NCBI GenBank assembly: GCA_949775045.1 | Contig: OX459103.1 | Location: forward strand, 12,942,605 to 13,006,604 | Reading direction: 5' to 3' | DNA: 64,000 nt | DNA from: Metridium senile | Taxonomy: Eukaryota > Cnidaria > Anthozoa > Actiniaria > Metridiidae | Part shown: one piece after another, positions 20,871-33,060 of the stretch | Layout of the letters: every line of letters starts with the position of its first letter | How positions within the stretch are numbered: position 1 is the first letter of the stretch | Translations under genes and position numbers: made by a program | The notes under the pieces: generated by a model | Database searches by the model: none | What the model was told of the DNA's origin: nothing | The model's input: the letters and a program-made list of their open reading frames with translations, nothing else

Positions 20871-23800
20871 ATCATTTTGAGTCGAAAACCCCGATTGTTT
20901 TGACACATTTTTAGCAAATCCCAAAGGCCATAAGGCATTCTGGGTATGATTTTGTAGTTTTTCCTAAATAAAACTTTTCGGTTTTATCAGAAAGCTTAGA
21001 TATTTTTAGGCATTGTTCTCAGGGTCCTAGCTATCATTTTGAGTCGAAAACCCCGATTGTTTTGACACATTTTTAGCAAATCCCAAAGGCCATAAGGCAT
21101 TCTGGGTATGATTTTGTAGTTTTTCCTAAATAAATTTTTTTGGTTTTATCAGAAAGCTTAGATATTTCTAGACATTGTTCTCGGGGTTTAAGAGATCACT
21201 TTGAGCCGAAAACTCCGGTTTTTTTAACGACTTTTAGAGACCCCTCTGGTAGTCTTTAGGGCATTCTGGGTAAGATTTTGTAGTTTTTCCGAAATATAAC
21301 TTTTCAGTTTTATCAGAAAGCTTAGATATTTTTAGACATTGTTCTCAGGGTCCTAGCAATCATTTTGAGTCGAAAACCCCTATTGTTTTGACACATTTTT
21401 AGCAAATCCCAAAGGCCATAAGGCTTTCTGGGTATGATTTTGTAGTTTTTCCTAAAAAAAATTTTTCGGTTTTATCAGAAAGCTAAGATATTTCTAGACA
21501 TTGTTCTCGGGGTTTAAGAGATCACTTTGAGCCGAAAACTCCGGTTTTTTTAACGACTTTTAGAGACCCCTCTGGTAGTCTTTAGGGCATTCTGGGTAAG
21601 ATTTTGTAGTTTTTCCGAAATATAATTTTTCAGTTTTATCAGAAAGCTTAGATATTTTTAGACATTGTTCTCAGGGTCCTAGCAATCATTTTGAGTCGAA
21701 AACCCCGATTGTTTTGACACATTTTTAGCAAATCCCAAAGGCCATAAGGCATTCTGGGTATGATTTTTTAGTTTTTCCTAAATAAAATTTTTCGGTTTTA
21801 TCAGAAAGCTTAGATATTTCTAGACATTGTTCTTGGGGTTTAAGAGATCACTTTGAGCCGAAAACCCCGATTTTTTTAACGACTTTTAGAGACCCCTCTG
21901 GTAGTCTTTAAAGCATTCTGGGTAAGATTTTGTAGTATTTTCTAAATAGAATTTTTCGGTTTTATCAGAAACCTTAGATATTTTTAGGCATTGTTCTCAG
22001 GGTCCTAGCAAACATTTTGAGTCGAAAACCCCGATTGTTTTGACACATTTTTAGCAAATCCCAAAGGCCATAAGGCATTCTGGGTATGATTTTGTAGTTT
22101 TTCCTAAATAAAACTTTTCGGTTTTATCAGAAAGCTTAGATATTTCTAGACATTGTTCTCGGGGTTTAAGAGATCACTTTGAGCCGAAAACCCCGATTTT
22201 TTTAACGACTTTTAGAGACCCCTCTGGTAGTCTTTAAAGCATTCTGGGTAAGATTTTGTAGTATTTTCTAAATAGAATTTTTCGGTTTTATCAGAAACCT
22301 TAGATATTTTTAGGCATTGTTCTCAGGGTCCTAGCAAACATTTTGAGTCGAAAACCCCGATTGTTTTGACACATTTTTAGCAAATCCCAAAGGCCATAAG
22401 GCATTCTGGGTATGATTTTGTAGTTTTTCCTAAATAAAATTTTTCGGTTTTATCAGAAAGCTTAGATATTTCTAGACATTGTTCTCGGGGTTTAAGAGAT
22501 CACTTTGAGCCGAAAACCCCGATTTTTTTGAACGACTTTTAGAGACCCCTCTGGTAGTCTATAGGGCATTCTGGGTAAGATTTGTAGTTTTTCCTAAATA
22601 GAATTTTCGGTTTGATGAGAAAGCTTAGATATTTCTAGACATTGTTCTCCGGGTCCTAGCGATCATCTTGAGTCGAAAACCCCGATTGTTTTGACACATT
22701 TTTAGCAAATCCCAAAGGCCATAAGGCATTCTGGGTATGATTTTGTAGTTTTTCCTAAATAAAATTTTTCGGTTTTATCAGAAAGCTTAGATATTTCTAG
22801 ACATTGTTCTCGGGGTTTAAGAGATCACTTTGAGCCGAAAATCCCGATTTTTTTTAACGACTTTTAGAGACCCCTCTGGTAGTCTATAGGGCATTCTGGG
22901 TAAGATTTTGTAGTTTTTCCTAAATAGAATTTTCGGTTTTATCAGAAAGCTTAGATATTTCTAGACATTGTTCTCAGGGTCCTAGCTATCATTTTGAGTC
23001 GAAAACCCCGATTGTTTTGACACATTTTTAGCAAATCCCAAAGGCCATAAAGCATTCTGGGTATGATTTTGTAGTTTTTCCTAAATAAAATTTTTCGGTT
23101 TTATCAGAAAGCTTAGATATTTCTAGACATTGTTCTCGGGGTTTAAGAGATCACTTTGAGCCGAAAACTCCGGTTTTTTTAACGACTTTTAGAGACCCCT
23201 CTGGTAGTCTTTAGGGCATTCTGGGTAAGATTTTGTAGTTTTTCCGAAATAGAACTTTTCAGTTTTATCAGAAAGCTTAGATATTTTTAGACATTGTTCT
23301 CAGGGTCCTAGCAATCATTTTGAGTCGAAAACCCCGATTGTTTTGACACATTTTTAGCAAATCCCAAAAGCCATAAGGCATTCTGGGTATGATTTTGTAG
23401 TTTTTCCTCAATAAAATTTTTCGGTTTTATCAGAAAGCTTAGATATTTTTAGGCATTGTTCTCAGGGTCCTAGCGATCATTTTGAGTCGAAAACCCCGAT
23501 TGTTTTGACACATTTTTAGCAAATCCCAAAGGCCATAAGGCATTCTGGGTATGATTTTGTAGTTTTTCCTAAATAAAATTTTTCGGTTTTATCAGAAAGC
23601 TTAGATATTTCTAGACATTGTTCTCGGGGTCTAAGCGATCACTTTGAGCCGAAAACCCCGATTTTTTTGAACGACTTTTAGAGACCCCTCTGCTAGTCTT
23701 TAGGGCATTCTGGGTAAGATTTTCTAGTTTTTCCGAAATAGAACTTTTCAGTTTTATCAGAAAGCTTAGATATTTCTAGACATTGTTCTCAGGGTCCTAG

Positions 23801-24260
23801 CAATCATTTTGAGTCGAAAACCCCGATTGTTTTGACACATTTTTAGCAAATCCCAAAGGCCATAAGGCATTCTGGGTATGATTTTGTAGTTTTTCCTAAA
23901 TAAAACTTTTCGGTTTTATCAGAAAGCTTAGATATTTTTAGGCATTGTTCTCAGGGTCCTAGCGATCATTTTGAGTCGAAAACACCGATTGTTTTGACAC
24001 ATTTTTAGCAAATCCCAAAGGCCATAAGGCATTCTGGGTATGATTTTGTAGTTTTTCCTAAATAAAATTTTTCGGTTTTATCAGAAAGCTTAGATATTTC
24101 TAGACATTGTACTCGGGGTCTAAGCGATCACTTTGAGTAGAAAACCCCGATTTTTTTTAACGACTTTTAGAGACCCCTCTGGTAGTCTATAGGGCATTCT
24201 GGGTAAGATTTTGTAGTTTTTCCTAAATAGAATTTTCGGTTTTATCAGAAAGCTTAGATA
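20871..24260 (+). repeat. Linking dimers between the superblocks, with a 326-bp duplication
   Basis: Ordinary A and B units related to the superblocks. A dimer with rare variants is duplicated: GTCTTTAAAGCATTC, GTAGTATTTTCTAAATAG, GAAACCTTAG (HindIII lost) and CTAGCAAACATTTTGAG occur in the dimers starting near 21,835 and 22,161, 326 bp apart. The same GTCTTTAAAGC A unit, with HindIII intact, later founds the 1465-bp repeat at 33-37.7 kb. A GATTTTCTAG A unit and GAAAACACC B unit near 23,720-23,980 match 15.8-16.5 and 27.9-28.2 kb. Confidence 0.78.
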
Positions 24261-25423
24261 TTTCTAGACATTGTTGTCAGGGTCCTAGCGATCATTTTGA
24301 GTCTAAAACCCCGATTGTTTTGACACATTTTTAGCAAATCCCAAAGGCCATAAGGCATTCTAGGTATGATTTTGAAGTTTTTCCTAAATAAAATTTTTCG
24401 GTTTTATATGAAAGCTTAGATATTTCTAGACATTGTTCTCAGGGTCTAAGCGATCACTTTGAGTCGAAAACCCCGATTTTTTTGAACGATTTTTAGAGAC
24501 CCCTCTGGTAGTCTATAGGGCATTCTGGGTAAGATTTTGTAGTTTTTCCTAAATAGAATTTTCGGTTTTATCAGAAAGCTTAGATATTTCTAGACATTGT
24601 TCTCAGGGTCCTAGCAATCATTTTGAGTCGAAAACCCCGATTGTTTTGACACATTTTTAGCAAATCCCAAAGGCGATAAGGCATTCTGGGTATGATTTTG
24701 GAGTTTTTCCTCAATAAAATTTTTCGGTTTTATCAGAAAGCTTAGATATTTTTAGGCATTGTTCTCAGGGTCCTAGCGATCATTTTGAGTCGAAAACCCT
24801 GATTGTTTTGACACATTTTTAGCAAATCCCAAAGGCCATAAAGTATTCTGGGTATGATTTTGTAGTTTTTCCTAAATAAAATTTTTCGGTTTTATCAGAA
24901 AGCTTAGATATTTCTAGACATTGTTCTCGGGGTCTAAGCGATCACTTTGAGCCGAAAACCCCGATTTTTTTGAACGACTTTTAGAGACCCCTCTGGTAGT
25001 CTTTAGGGCATTCTGGGTAAGATTTTGTAGTTTTTCCGAAATAGAACTTTTCAGTTTTATCAGAAAGCTTAGATATTTCTAGACATTGTTCTCAGGGTCC
25101 TAGCAATCATTTTGAGTCGAAAACCCCGATTGTTTTGACACATTTTTAGCAAATCCCAAAGGCCATAAGGCATTCTGGGTATGATTTTGTAGTTTTTCCT
25201 AAATAAAACTTTTCGGTTTTATCAGAAAGCTTAGATATTTTTAGGCATTGTTCTCAGGGTCCTAGCTATCATTTTGAGTCGAAAACCCCGATTGTTTTGA
25301 CACATTTTTAGCAAATCCCAAAGGCCATAAGGCATTCTGGGTATGATTTTGTAGTTTTTCCTAAATAAATGTTTTTGGTTTTATCAGAAAGCTTAGATAT
25401 TTCTAGACATTGTTGTCGGGGTT

Positions 25424-25587
25424 TAAGAGATCACTTTGAGCCGAAAACTCCGGTTTTTTTAACGACTTTTAGAGACCCCTCTGGTAGTCTATAGGGCATT
25501 CTGGGTATGATTTTGTAGTTTTTCCTAAAAAAATTTTTTCGGTTTTATCAGAAAGCTAAGATATTTCTAGACATTGTTCTCGGGGTT
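25424..25587 (+). repeat. Chimeric A/B monomer, AGCTAAG type (copy 3)
   Basis: Same chimera: A left part with ACTCCGG, CTATAGGGCATTC, then GGTATGATTTT and the A7/T6 tract, with AGCTAAG. Private GTTGTCGGGG just before it and GAGATAACTTT just after it distinguish this copy. Confidence 0.85.
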
Positions 25588-26210
25588 TAAGAGATAACTT
25601 TGAGCCGAAAACCCCGATTTTTTTGAACGACTTTTAGAGACCCCTCTGGTAGTCTTTAGGGCATTCTGGGTAAGATTTTGTAGTTTTTCCGAAATATAAC
25701 TTTTCAGTTTTATCAGAAAGCTTAGATATTTCTAGACATTGTTCTCAGGGTCCTAGCAATCATTTTGAGTCGAAAACCCCGATTGTTTTGACACATTTTT
25801 AGCAAATCCCAAAGGCCATAAGGCATTCTGGGTATGATTTTGTAGTTTTTCCTAAATAAAACTTTTCGGTTTTATCAGAAAGCTTAGATATTTTTAGGCA
25901 TTGTTCTCAGGGTCCTAGCTATCATTTTGAGTCGAAAACCCCGATTGTTTTGACACATTTTTAGCAAATCCCAAAGGCCATAAGGCATTCTGGGTATGAT
26001 TTTGTAGTTTTTCCTAAATAAATTTTTTTGGTTTTATCAGAAAGCTTAGATATTTCTAGACATTGTTCTCGGGGTTTAAGAGATCACTTTGAGCCGAAAA
26101 CTCCGGTTTTTTTAACGACTTTTAGAGACCCCTCTGGTAGTCTTTAGGGCATTCTGGGTAAGATTTTGTAGTTTTTCCGAAATAGAACTTTTCAGTTTTA
26201 TCAGAAAGCT

Positions 26211-26225
26211 TAGATATTAGTCGAA
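26211..26225 (+). other. 37-bp deletion junction (site 3 of 4)
   Basis: TAGATATTAGTCGAAAA, 12,307 bp after site 1, the same offset as the neighbouring chimera. Confidence 0.9.
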
Positions 26226-27831
26226 AACCCCGATTTTTTTTAACGACTTTTAGAGACCCCTCTGGTAGTCTATAGGGCATTCTGGGTAAGATTTTGTAGT
26301 TTTTCCTAAATAGAATTTTCGGTTTTATCAGAAAGCTTAGATATTTCTAGACATTGTTCTCAGGGTCCTAGCGATCATTTTGAGTCGAAAACCCCGATTG
26401 TTTTGACACATTTTTAGCAAATCCCAAAGGCCATAAGGCATTCTGGGTATGATTTTGTAGTTTTTCCTAAAAAAAATTTTTCGGTTTTATCAGAAAGCTA
26501 AGATATTTCTAGACATTGTTCTCGGGGTTTAAGAGATCACTTTGAGCCGAAAACTCCGGTTTTTTTAACGACTTTTAGAGACCCCTCTGGTAGTCTTTAG
26601 GGCATTCTGGGTAAGATTTTGTAGTTTTTCCGAAATAGAATTTTTCAGTTTTATCAGAAAGGTTAGATATTTTTAGACATTGTTCTCAGGGTCCTAGCAA
26701 TCATTTTGAGTCGAAAACCCCGATTGTTTTGACACATTTTTAGCAAATCCCAAAGGCCATAAGGCTTTCTGGGTATGATTTTGTAGTTTTTCCTAAATAA
26801 AATTTGTCGGTTTTATCAGAAAGCTTAGATATTTCTAGACATTGTTCTCGGGGTTTAAGAGATCACTTTGAGTCGAAAACCCCGATTTTTTTAACGACTT
26901 TTAGAGACCCCTCTGGTAGTCTTTAGGGCATTCTGGGTAAGATTTTGTAGTTTTTCCTAAATAGAATTTTCGGTTTTATCAGAAAGCTTAGATATTTCTA
27001 GACATTGTTCTCAGGGTCCTAGCAATCATTTTGAGTCGAAAACCCCGATTGTTTTGACACATTTTTAGCAAATCCCAAAGGCGATAAGGCATTCTGGGTA
27101 TGATTTTGGAGTTTTTCCTCAATAAAATTTTTCGGTTTTATCAGAAAGCTTAGATATTTTTAGGCATTGTTCTCGGGGTCTAAGCGATCACTTTGAGCCG
27201 AAAACCCCGATTTTTTTGAACGACTTTTAGAGACCCCTCTGGTAGTCTTTAGGGCATTCTGGGTAAGATTTTGTAGTTTTTCCGAAATAGAACTTTTCAG
27301 TTTTATCAGAAAGCTTAGATATTTCTAGACATTGTTCTCAGGGTCCTAGCGATCATTTTGAGTCTAAAACCCCGATTGTTTTGACACATTTTGAGCAAAT
27401 CCCAAAGGCCATAAGGCATTCTAGGTATGATTTTGAAGTTTTTCCTAAATAAAATTTTTCGGTTTTATCAGAAAGCTTAGATATTTCTAGACATTGTTCT
27501 CGGGGTTTAAGAGATCACTTTGAGCCGAAAACCCCGATTTTTTTTAACGACTTTTAGAGACCCCTCTGGTAGTCTATAGGGCATTCTGGGTAAGATTTGT
27601 AGTTTTTCCTAAATAGAATTTTCGGTTTGATGAGAAAGCTTAGATATTTCTAGACATTGTTCTCAGGGTCCTAGCTATCATTTTGAGTCGAAAACCCCGA
27701 TTGTTTTGACACATTTTTAGCAAATCCCAAAAGCCATAAGGCATTCTGGGTATGATTTTGTAGTTTTTCCTCAATAAAATTTTTCGTTTTATCAGAAAGC
27801 TTAGATATTTTTAGGCATTGTTCTCAGGGTC

Positions 27832-27996
27832 CTAGCGATCATTTTGAGTCGAAAACACCGATTGTTTTGAACGACTTTTAGAGACCCCTCTGGTAGTCTT
27901 TAGGGCATTCTGGATAAGATTTTCTAGTTTTTCCGAAATAGAACTTTTCAGTTTTATCAGAAAGCTTAGATATTTCTAGACATTGTTCTCAGGGTC
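27832..27996 (+). repeat. Chimeric monomer: B left, A right
   Basis: It opens as B (CTAGCGATCATTTTGAGTCG, AACACCGATTGTTTT) and continues as A (GAACGACTTTTAGAGACCCC, GATTTTCTAG, CCGAAATAGAACTTTTCAG). The switch is at GTTTTGA, the end of the shared left block. The next unit is B. Relative to 15.6-15.8 kb this looks like the loss of an A/B segment by A-with-B exchange. The unit just before it has a 1-bp loss (TTTTCGTTTTATCAG). Confidence 0.85.
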
Positions 27997-29135
27997 CTAG
28001 CAATCATTTTGAGTCGAAAACCCCGATTGTTTTGACACATTTTTAGCAAATCCCAAAGGCCATAAGGCATTCTGGGTATGATTTTGTAGTTTTTCCTAAA
28101 TAAAACTTTTCGGTTTTATCAGAAAGCTTAGATATTTTTAGGCATTGTTCTCAGGGTCCTAGCGATCATTTTGAGTCGAAAACACCGATTGTTTTGACAC
28201 ATTTTTAGCAAATCCCAAAGGCCATAAGGCATTCTGGGTATGATTTTGTAGTTTTTCCTAAATAAAATTTTTCGGTTTTATCAGAAAGCTTAGATATTTC
28301 TAGACATTGTACTCGGGGTCTAAGCGATCACTTTGAGTTGAAAACCCCGATTTTTTTTAACGACTTTTAGAGACCCCTCTGGTAGTCTATAGGGCATTCT
28401 GGGTAAGATTTTGTAGTTTTTCCTAAATAGAATTTTCGGTTTTATCAGAAAGCTTAGATATTTCTAGACATTGTTCTCAGGGTCCTAGCGATCATTTTGA
28501 GTATAAAACCCCGATTGTTTTGACACATTTTTAGCAAATCCCAAAGGCCATAAGGCATTCTAGGTATGATTTTGAAGTTTTTCCTAAATAAAATTTTTCG
28601 GTTTTATCAGAAAGCTTAGATATTTCTAGACACTGTTCTCGGGGTCTAAGCGATCACTTTGAGCCGAAAACCCCGATTTTTTTGAACGACTTTTAGAGAC
28701 CCCTCTGGTAGTCTTTAGGGCATTCTGGGTAAGATTTTGTAGTTTTTCCGAAATAGAACTTTTCAGTTTTATCAGAAAGCTTAGATATTTCTAGACATTG
28801 TTCTCAGGGTCCTAGCAATCATTTTGAGTCGAAAACCCCGATTGTTTTGACACATTTTTAGCAAATCCCAAAGGCCATAAGGCATTCTGGGTATGATTTT
28901 GTAGTTTTTCCTAAATAAAACTTTTCGGTTTTATCAGAAAGCTTAGATATTTTTAGGCATTGTTCTCAGGGTCCTAGCTATCATTTTGAGTCGAAAACCC
29001 CGATTGTTTTGACACATTTTTAGCAAATCCCAAAGGCCATAAGGCATTCTGGGTATGATTTTGTAGTTTTTCCTAAATAATTTTTTTTGGTTTTATCAGA
29101 AAGCTTAGATATTTCTAGACATTGTTCTCGGGGTT

Positions 29136-29299
29136 TAAGAGATCACTTTGAGCCGAAAACTCCGGTTTTTTTAACGACTTTTAGAGACCCCTCTGGTAGT
29201 CTATAGGGCATTCTGGGTATGATTTTGTAGTTTTTCCTAAAAAAATTTTTTCGGTTTTATCAGAAAGCTAAGATATTTCTAGACATTGTTCTCGGGGTT
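29136..29299 (+). repeat. Chimeric A/B monomer, AGCTAAG type (copy 4)
   Basis: Same chimera as at 25,424, offset 3712 bp. It ends the first 653-bp copy. Confidence 0.85.
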
Positions 29300-29788
29300 T
29301 AAGAGATCACTTTGAGCCGAAAACCCCGATTTTTTTGAACGACTTTTAGAGACCCCTCTGGTAGTCTTTAGGGCATTCTGGGTAAGATTTTGTAGTTTTT
29401 CCGAAATAGAACTTTTCAGTTTTATCAGAAAGCTTAGATATTTCTAGACATTGTTCTCAGGGTCCTAGCAATCATTTTGAGTCGAAAACCCCGATTGTTT
29501 TGACACATTTTTAGCAAATCCCAAAGGCCATAAGGCATTCTGGGTATGATTTTGTAGTTTTTCCTAAATAAAACTTTTCGGTTTTATCAGAAAGCTTAGA
29601 TATTTTTAGGCATTGTTCTCAGGGTCCTAGCTATCATTTTGAGTCGAAAACCCCGATTGTTTTGACACATTTTTAGCAAATCCCAAAGGCCATAAGGCAT
29701 TCTGGGTATGATTTTGTAGTTTTTCCTAAATAATTTTTTTTGGTTTTATCAGAATGCTTAGATATTTCTAGACATTGTTCTCGGGGTT

Positions 29789-29952
29789 TAAGAGATCACT
29801 TTGAGCCGAAAACTCCGGTTTTTTTAACGACTTTTAGAGACCCCTCTGGTAGTCTATAGGGCATTCTGGGTATGATTTTGTAGTTTTTCCTAAAAAAATT
29901 TTTTCGGTTTTATCAGAAAGCTAAGATATTTCTAGACATTGTTCTCGGGGTT
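29789..29952 (+). repeat. Chimeric A/B monomer, AGCTAAG type (copy 5)
   Basis: 653 bp after copy 4. It ends the second 653-bp copy. Confidence 0.85.
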
Positions 29953-30575
29953 TAAGAGATCACTTTGAGCCGAAAACCCCGAATTTTTTGAACGACTTTT
30001 AGAGACCCCTCTGGTAGTCTTTAGGGCATTCTGGGTAAGATTTTGTAGTTTTTCCGAAATAGAACTTTTCAGTTTTATCAGAAAGCTTAGATATTTCTAG
30101 ACATTGTTCTCAGGGTCCTAGCAATCATTTTGAGTCGAAAACCCCGATTGTTTTGACACATTTTTAGCAAATCCCAAAGGCCATAAGGCATTCTGGGTAT
30201 GATTTTGTAGTTTTTCCTAAATAAAACTTTTCGGTTTTATCAGAAAGCTTAGATATTTTTAGGCATTGTTCTCAGGGTCCTAGCTATCATTTTGAGTCGA
30301 AAACCCCGATTGTTTTGACACATTTTTAGCAAATCCCAAAGGCCATAAGGCATTCTGGGTATGATTTTGTAGTTTTTCCTAAATAAATTTTTTTGGTTTT
30401 ATCAGAAAGCTTAGATATTTCTAGACATTGTTCTCGGGGTTTAAGAGATCACTTTGAGACGAAAACTCCGGTTTTTTTAACGACTTTTAGAGACCCCTCT
30501 GGTAGTCTTTAGGGCATTCTGGGTAAGATTTTGTAGTTTTTCCGAAATAGAACTTTTCAGTTTTATCAGAAAGCT

Positions 30576-30590
30576 TAGATATTAGTCGAA
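30576..30590 (+). other. 37-bp deletion junction (site 4 of 4)
   Basis: TAGATATTAGTCGAAAA, 4365 bp after site 3. 4365 equals 3712 (block offset) plus 653 (tandem copy), so the position is explained by the local expansion. Confidence 0.9.
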
Positions 30591-31399
30591 AACCCCGATT
30601 TTTTTTAACGACTTTTAGAGACCCCTCTGGTAGTCTATAGGGCATTCTGGGTAAGATTTTGTAGTTTTTCCTAAATAGAATTTTCGGTTTTATCAGAAAG
30701 CTTAGATATTTCTAGACATTGTTCTCAGGGTCCTAGCGATCATTTTGAGTCGAAAACCCCGATTGTTTTGACACATTTTTAGCAAATCCCAAAGGCCATA
30801 AGGCATTCTGGGTATGATTTTGTAGTTTTTCCTAAAAAAAATTTTTCGGTTTTATCAGAAAGCTAAGATATTTCTAGACATTGTTCTCGGGGTTTAAGAG
30901 ATCACTTTGAGCCGAAAACTCCGGTTTTTTTAACGACTTTTAGAGACCCCTCTGGTAGTCTTTAGAGCATTCTGGGTAAGATTTTGTAGTTTTTCCGAAA
31001 TAGAATTTTTCAGTTTTATCAGAAAGCTTAGATATTTTTAGACATTGTTCTCAGGGTCCTAGCAATCATTTTGAGTCGAAAACCCCGATTGTTTTGACAC
31101 ATTTTTAGCAAATCCCAAAGGCCATAAGGCATTCTGGGTATGATTTTGTAGTTTTTCCTAAATAAAATTTGTCGGTTTTATCAGAAAGCTTAGATATTTC
31201 TAGACATTGTTCTCGGGGTTTAAGAGATCACTTTGAGTCGAAAACCCCGATTTTTTTAACGACTTTTAGAGACCCCTCTGGTAGTCTTTAGGGCATTCTG
31301 GGTAAGATTTTGTAGTTTTTCCTAAATAGAATTTTCGGTTTTATCAGAAAGCTTAGATATTTCTAGACATTGTTCTCAGGGTCCTAGCGATCATTTTGA

Positions 31400-32480
31400 G
31401 TCGAAAACCCCGATTGTTTTGACACATTTTTAGCAAATCCCAAAGGCGATAAGGCATTCTGGGTATGATTTTGGAGTTTTTCCTCAATAAAATTTTTCGG
31501 TTTTATCAGAAAGCTTAGATATTTTTAGGCATTGTTCTCAGGGTCCTAGCGATCATTTTGAGTCGAAAACCCCGATTGTTTTGACAAATTTTTAGCAAAT
31601 CCCAAAGGCCATAAGGCATTCTGGTTATGATTTTGTAGTTTTTCCTAAATAAAATTTGTCGGTTTTATCAGAAAGCTTAGATATTTCTAGACATTGTTCT
31701 CGGGGTTTAAGAGATCACTTTGAGCCGAAAATCCCGATTTTTTTTAACGACTTTTAGAGACCCCTCTGGTAGTCTTTAGGGCATTCTGGGTAAGATTTTG
31801 TAGTTTTTCCGAAATAGAACTTTTCAGTTTTATCAGAAAGCTTAGATATTTTTAGACATTGTTCTCAGGGTCCTAGCAATCATTTTGAGTCGAAAACCCC
31901 GATTGTTTTGACACATTTTTAGCAAATCCCAAAGGCGATAAGGCATTCTGGGTATGATTTTGGAGTTTTTCCTCAATAAAATTTTTCGGTTTTATCAGAA
32001 AGCTTAGATATTTTTAGGCATTGTTCTCAGGGTCCTAGCGATCATTTTGAGTCGAAAACCCCGATTGTTTTGACACATTTTTAGCAAATCCCAAAGGCCA
32101 TAAGGCATTCTGGTTATGATTTTGTAGTTTTTCCTAAATAAAATTTGTCGGTTTTATCAGAAAGCTTAGATATTTCTAGACATTGTTCTCGGGGTTTAAG
32201 AGATCACTTTGAGCCGAAAATCCCGATTTTTTTTAACGACTTTTAGAGACCCCTCTGGTAGTCTATAGGGCATTCTGGGTAAGATTTTGTAGTTTTTCCT
32301 AAATAGAATTTTCGGTTTTATCAGAAAGCTTAGATATTTCTAGACATTGTTCTCAGGGTCCTAGCTATCATTTTGAGTCGAAAACCCCGATTGTTTTGAC
32401 ACATTTTTAGCAAATCCCAAAGGCCATAAGGCATTCTGGGTATGATTTTGTAGTTTTTCCTAAATAAAATTTTTCGGTTT
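31400..32480 (+). repeat. 489-bp (3-monomer) duplication with TTCTGGTTATG marker
   Basis: The B unit with GGCGATAAGG and GGAGTTTTTCCTC, the B unit with CTGGTTATGA and AAATTTGTCGG, and the A unit with GAGCCGAAAATCCCG occur twice, with CTGGTTATGA at 31,621 and 32,110. The first copy has GACAAATTTTTAG near 31,585 where the second has GACACATTTTTAG. The same trio is present once in superblock copy 1 (20,287). Confidence 0.83.
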
Positions 32481-32699
32481 TATCAGAAAGCTTAGATATT
32501 TCTAGACACTGTTCTCGGGGTCTAAGCGATCACTTTGAGCCGAAAACCCCGATTTTTTTGAACGACTTTTAGAGACCCCTCTGGTAGTCTTTAGGGCATT
32601 CTGGGTAAGATTTTGTAGTTTTTCCGAAATAGAAATTTTCAGTTTTATCAGAAAGCTTAGATATTTCTAGACATTGTTCTCAGGGTCCTAGCAATCATT

Positions 32700-33060
32700 T
32701 TGAGTCGAAAACCCCGATTGTTTTGACACATTTTTAGCAAATCCCAAAGGCCATAAGGCATTCTGGGTATGATTTTGTAGTTTTTCCTAAATAAATTTTT
32801 TTGGTTTTATCAGAAAGCTTAGATATTTCTAGACATTGTTCTCGGGGTTTAAGAGATCACTTTGAGCCGAAAACTCCGGTTTTTTTAACGACTTTTAGAG
32901 ACCCCTCTGGTAGTCTATAGGGCATTCTGGGTAAGATTTTGTAGTTTTTCCGAAATATAATTTTTCAGTTTTATCAGAAAGCTTAGATATTTTTAGACAT
33001 TGTTCTCAGGGTCCTAGCAATCATTTTGAGTCGAAAACCCCGATTGTTTTGACACATTTT
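32700..33060 (+). repeat. Ordinary A/B dimers between blocks
   Basis: B (CAATC with AAATTTTTTTGG), A (ACTCCGG with CCGAAATATAATTTTTCAG) and B (CAATC). No non-satellite sequence. Confidence 0.8.

Larger units (their letters stand above)
28652..30490 (+). repeat. Tandem 653-bp (4-monomer) repeat, 2.8 copies
   Basis: Copies at 28,652-29,304, 29,305-29,957 and a partial one from 29,958. The order is A (GAGCCG, GAACG), B (CAATC), B (CTATC), A/B chimera. AAATAATTTTTTTTGG at 29,076 and 29,729 is shared by copies 1 and 2 only. Private changes: GAATGCTTAG near 29,752 (HindIII lost), CCCCGAATTTTTTG near 29,982 and GAGACGAAAACT near 30,456. The third copy ends where the chimera is replaced by an ordinary A unit. 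Confidence 0.88.
24260..32700 (+). repeat. Superblock copy 2 (matches 12,110-20,870)
   Basis: Copy 2 of the large block. It shares the AGCTAAG chimeras, both 37-bp deletions, the GTCTAAAACC and GATTTGTAG/GATGAG units, GATTTTCTAG, CACTGTTCTC (20,684 and 32,507) and TTCTGGTTATG (20,285 and 32,108). Specific later changes: loss of one B monomer near 27,170 relative to 14,870-15,029, a B/A chimera at 27,832, a 653-bp expansion at 28.65-30.5 kb and a 489-bp duplication near 31.4-32.2 kb. Confidence 0.8.
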
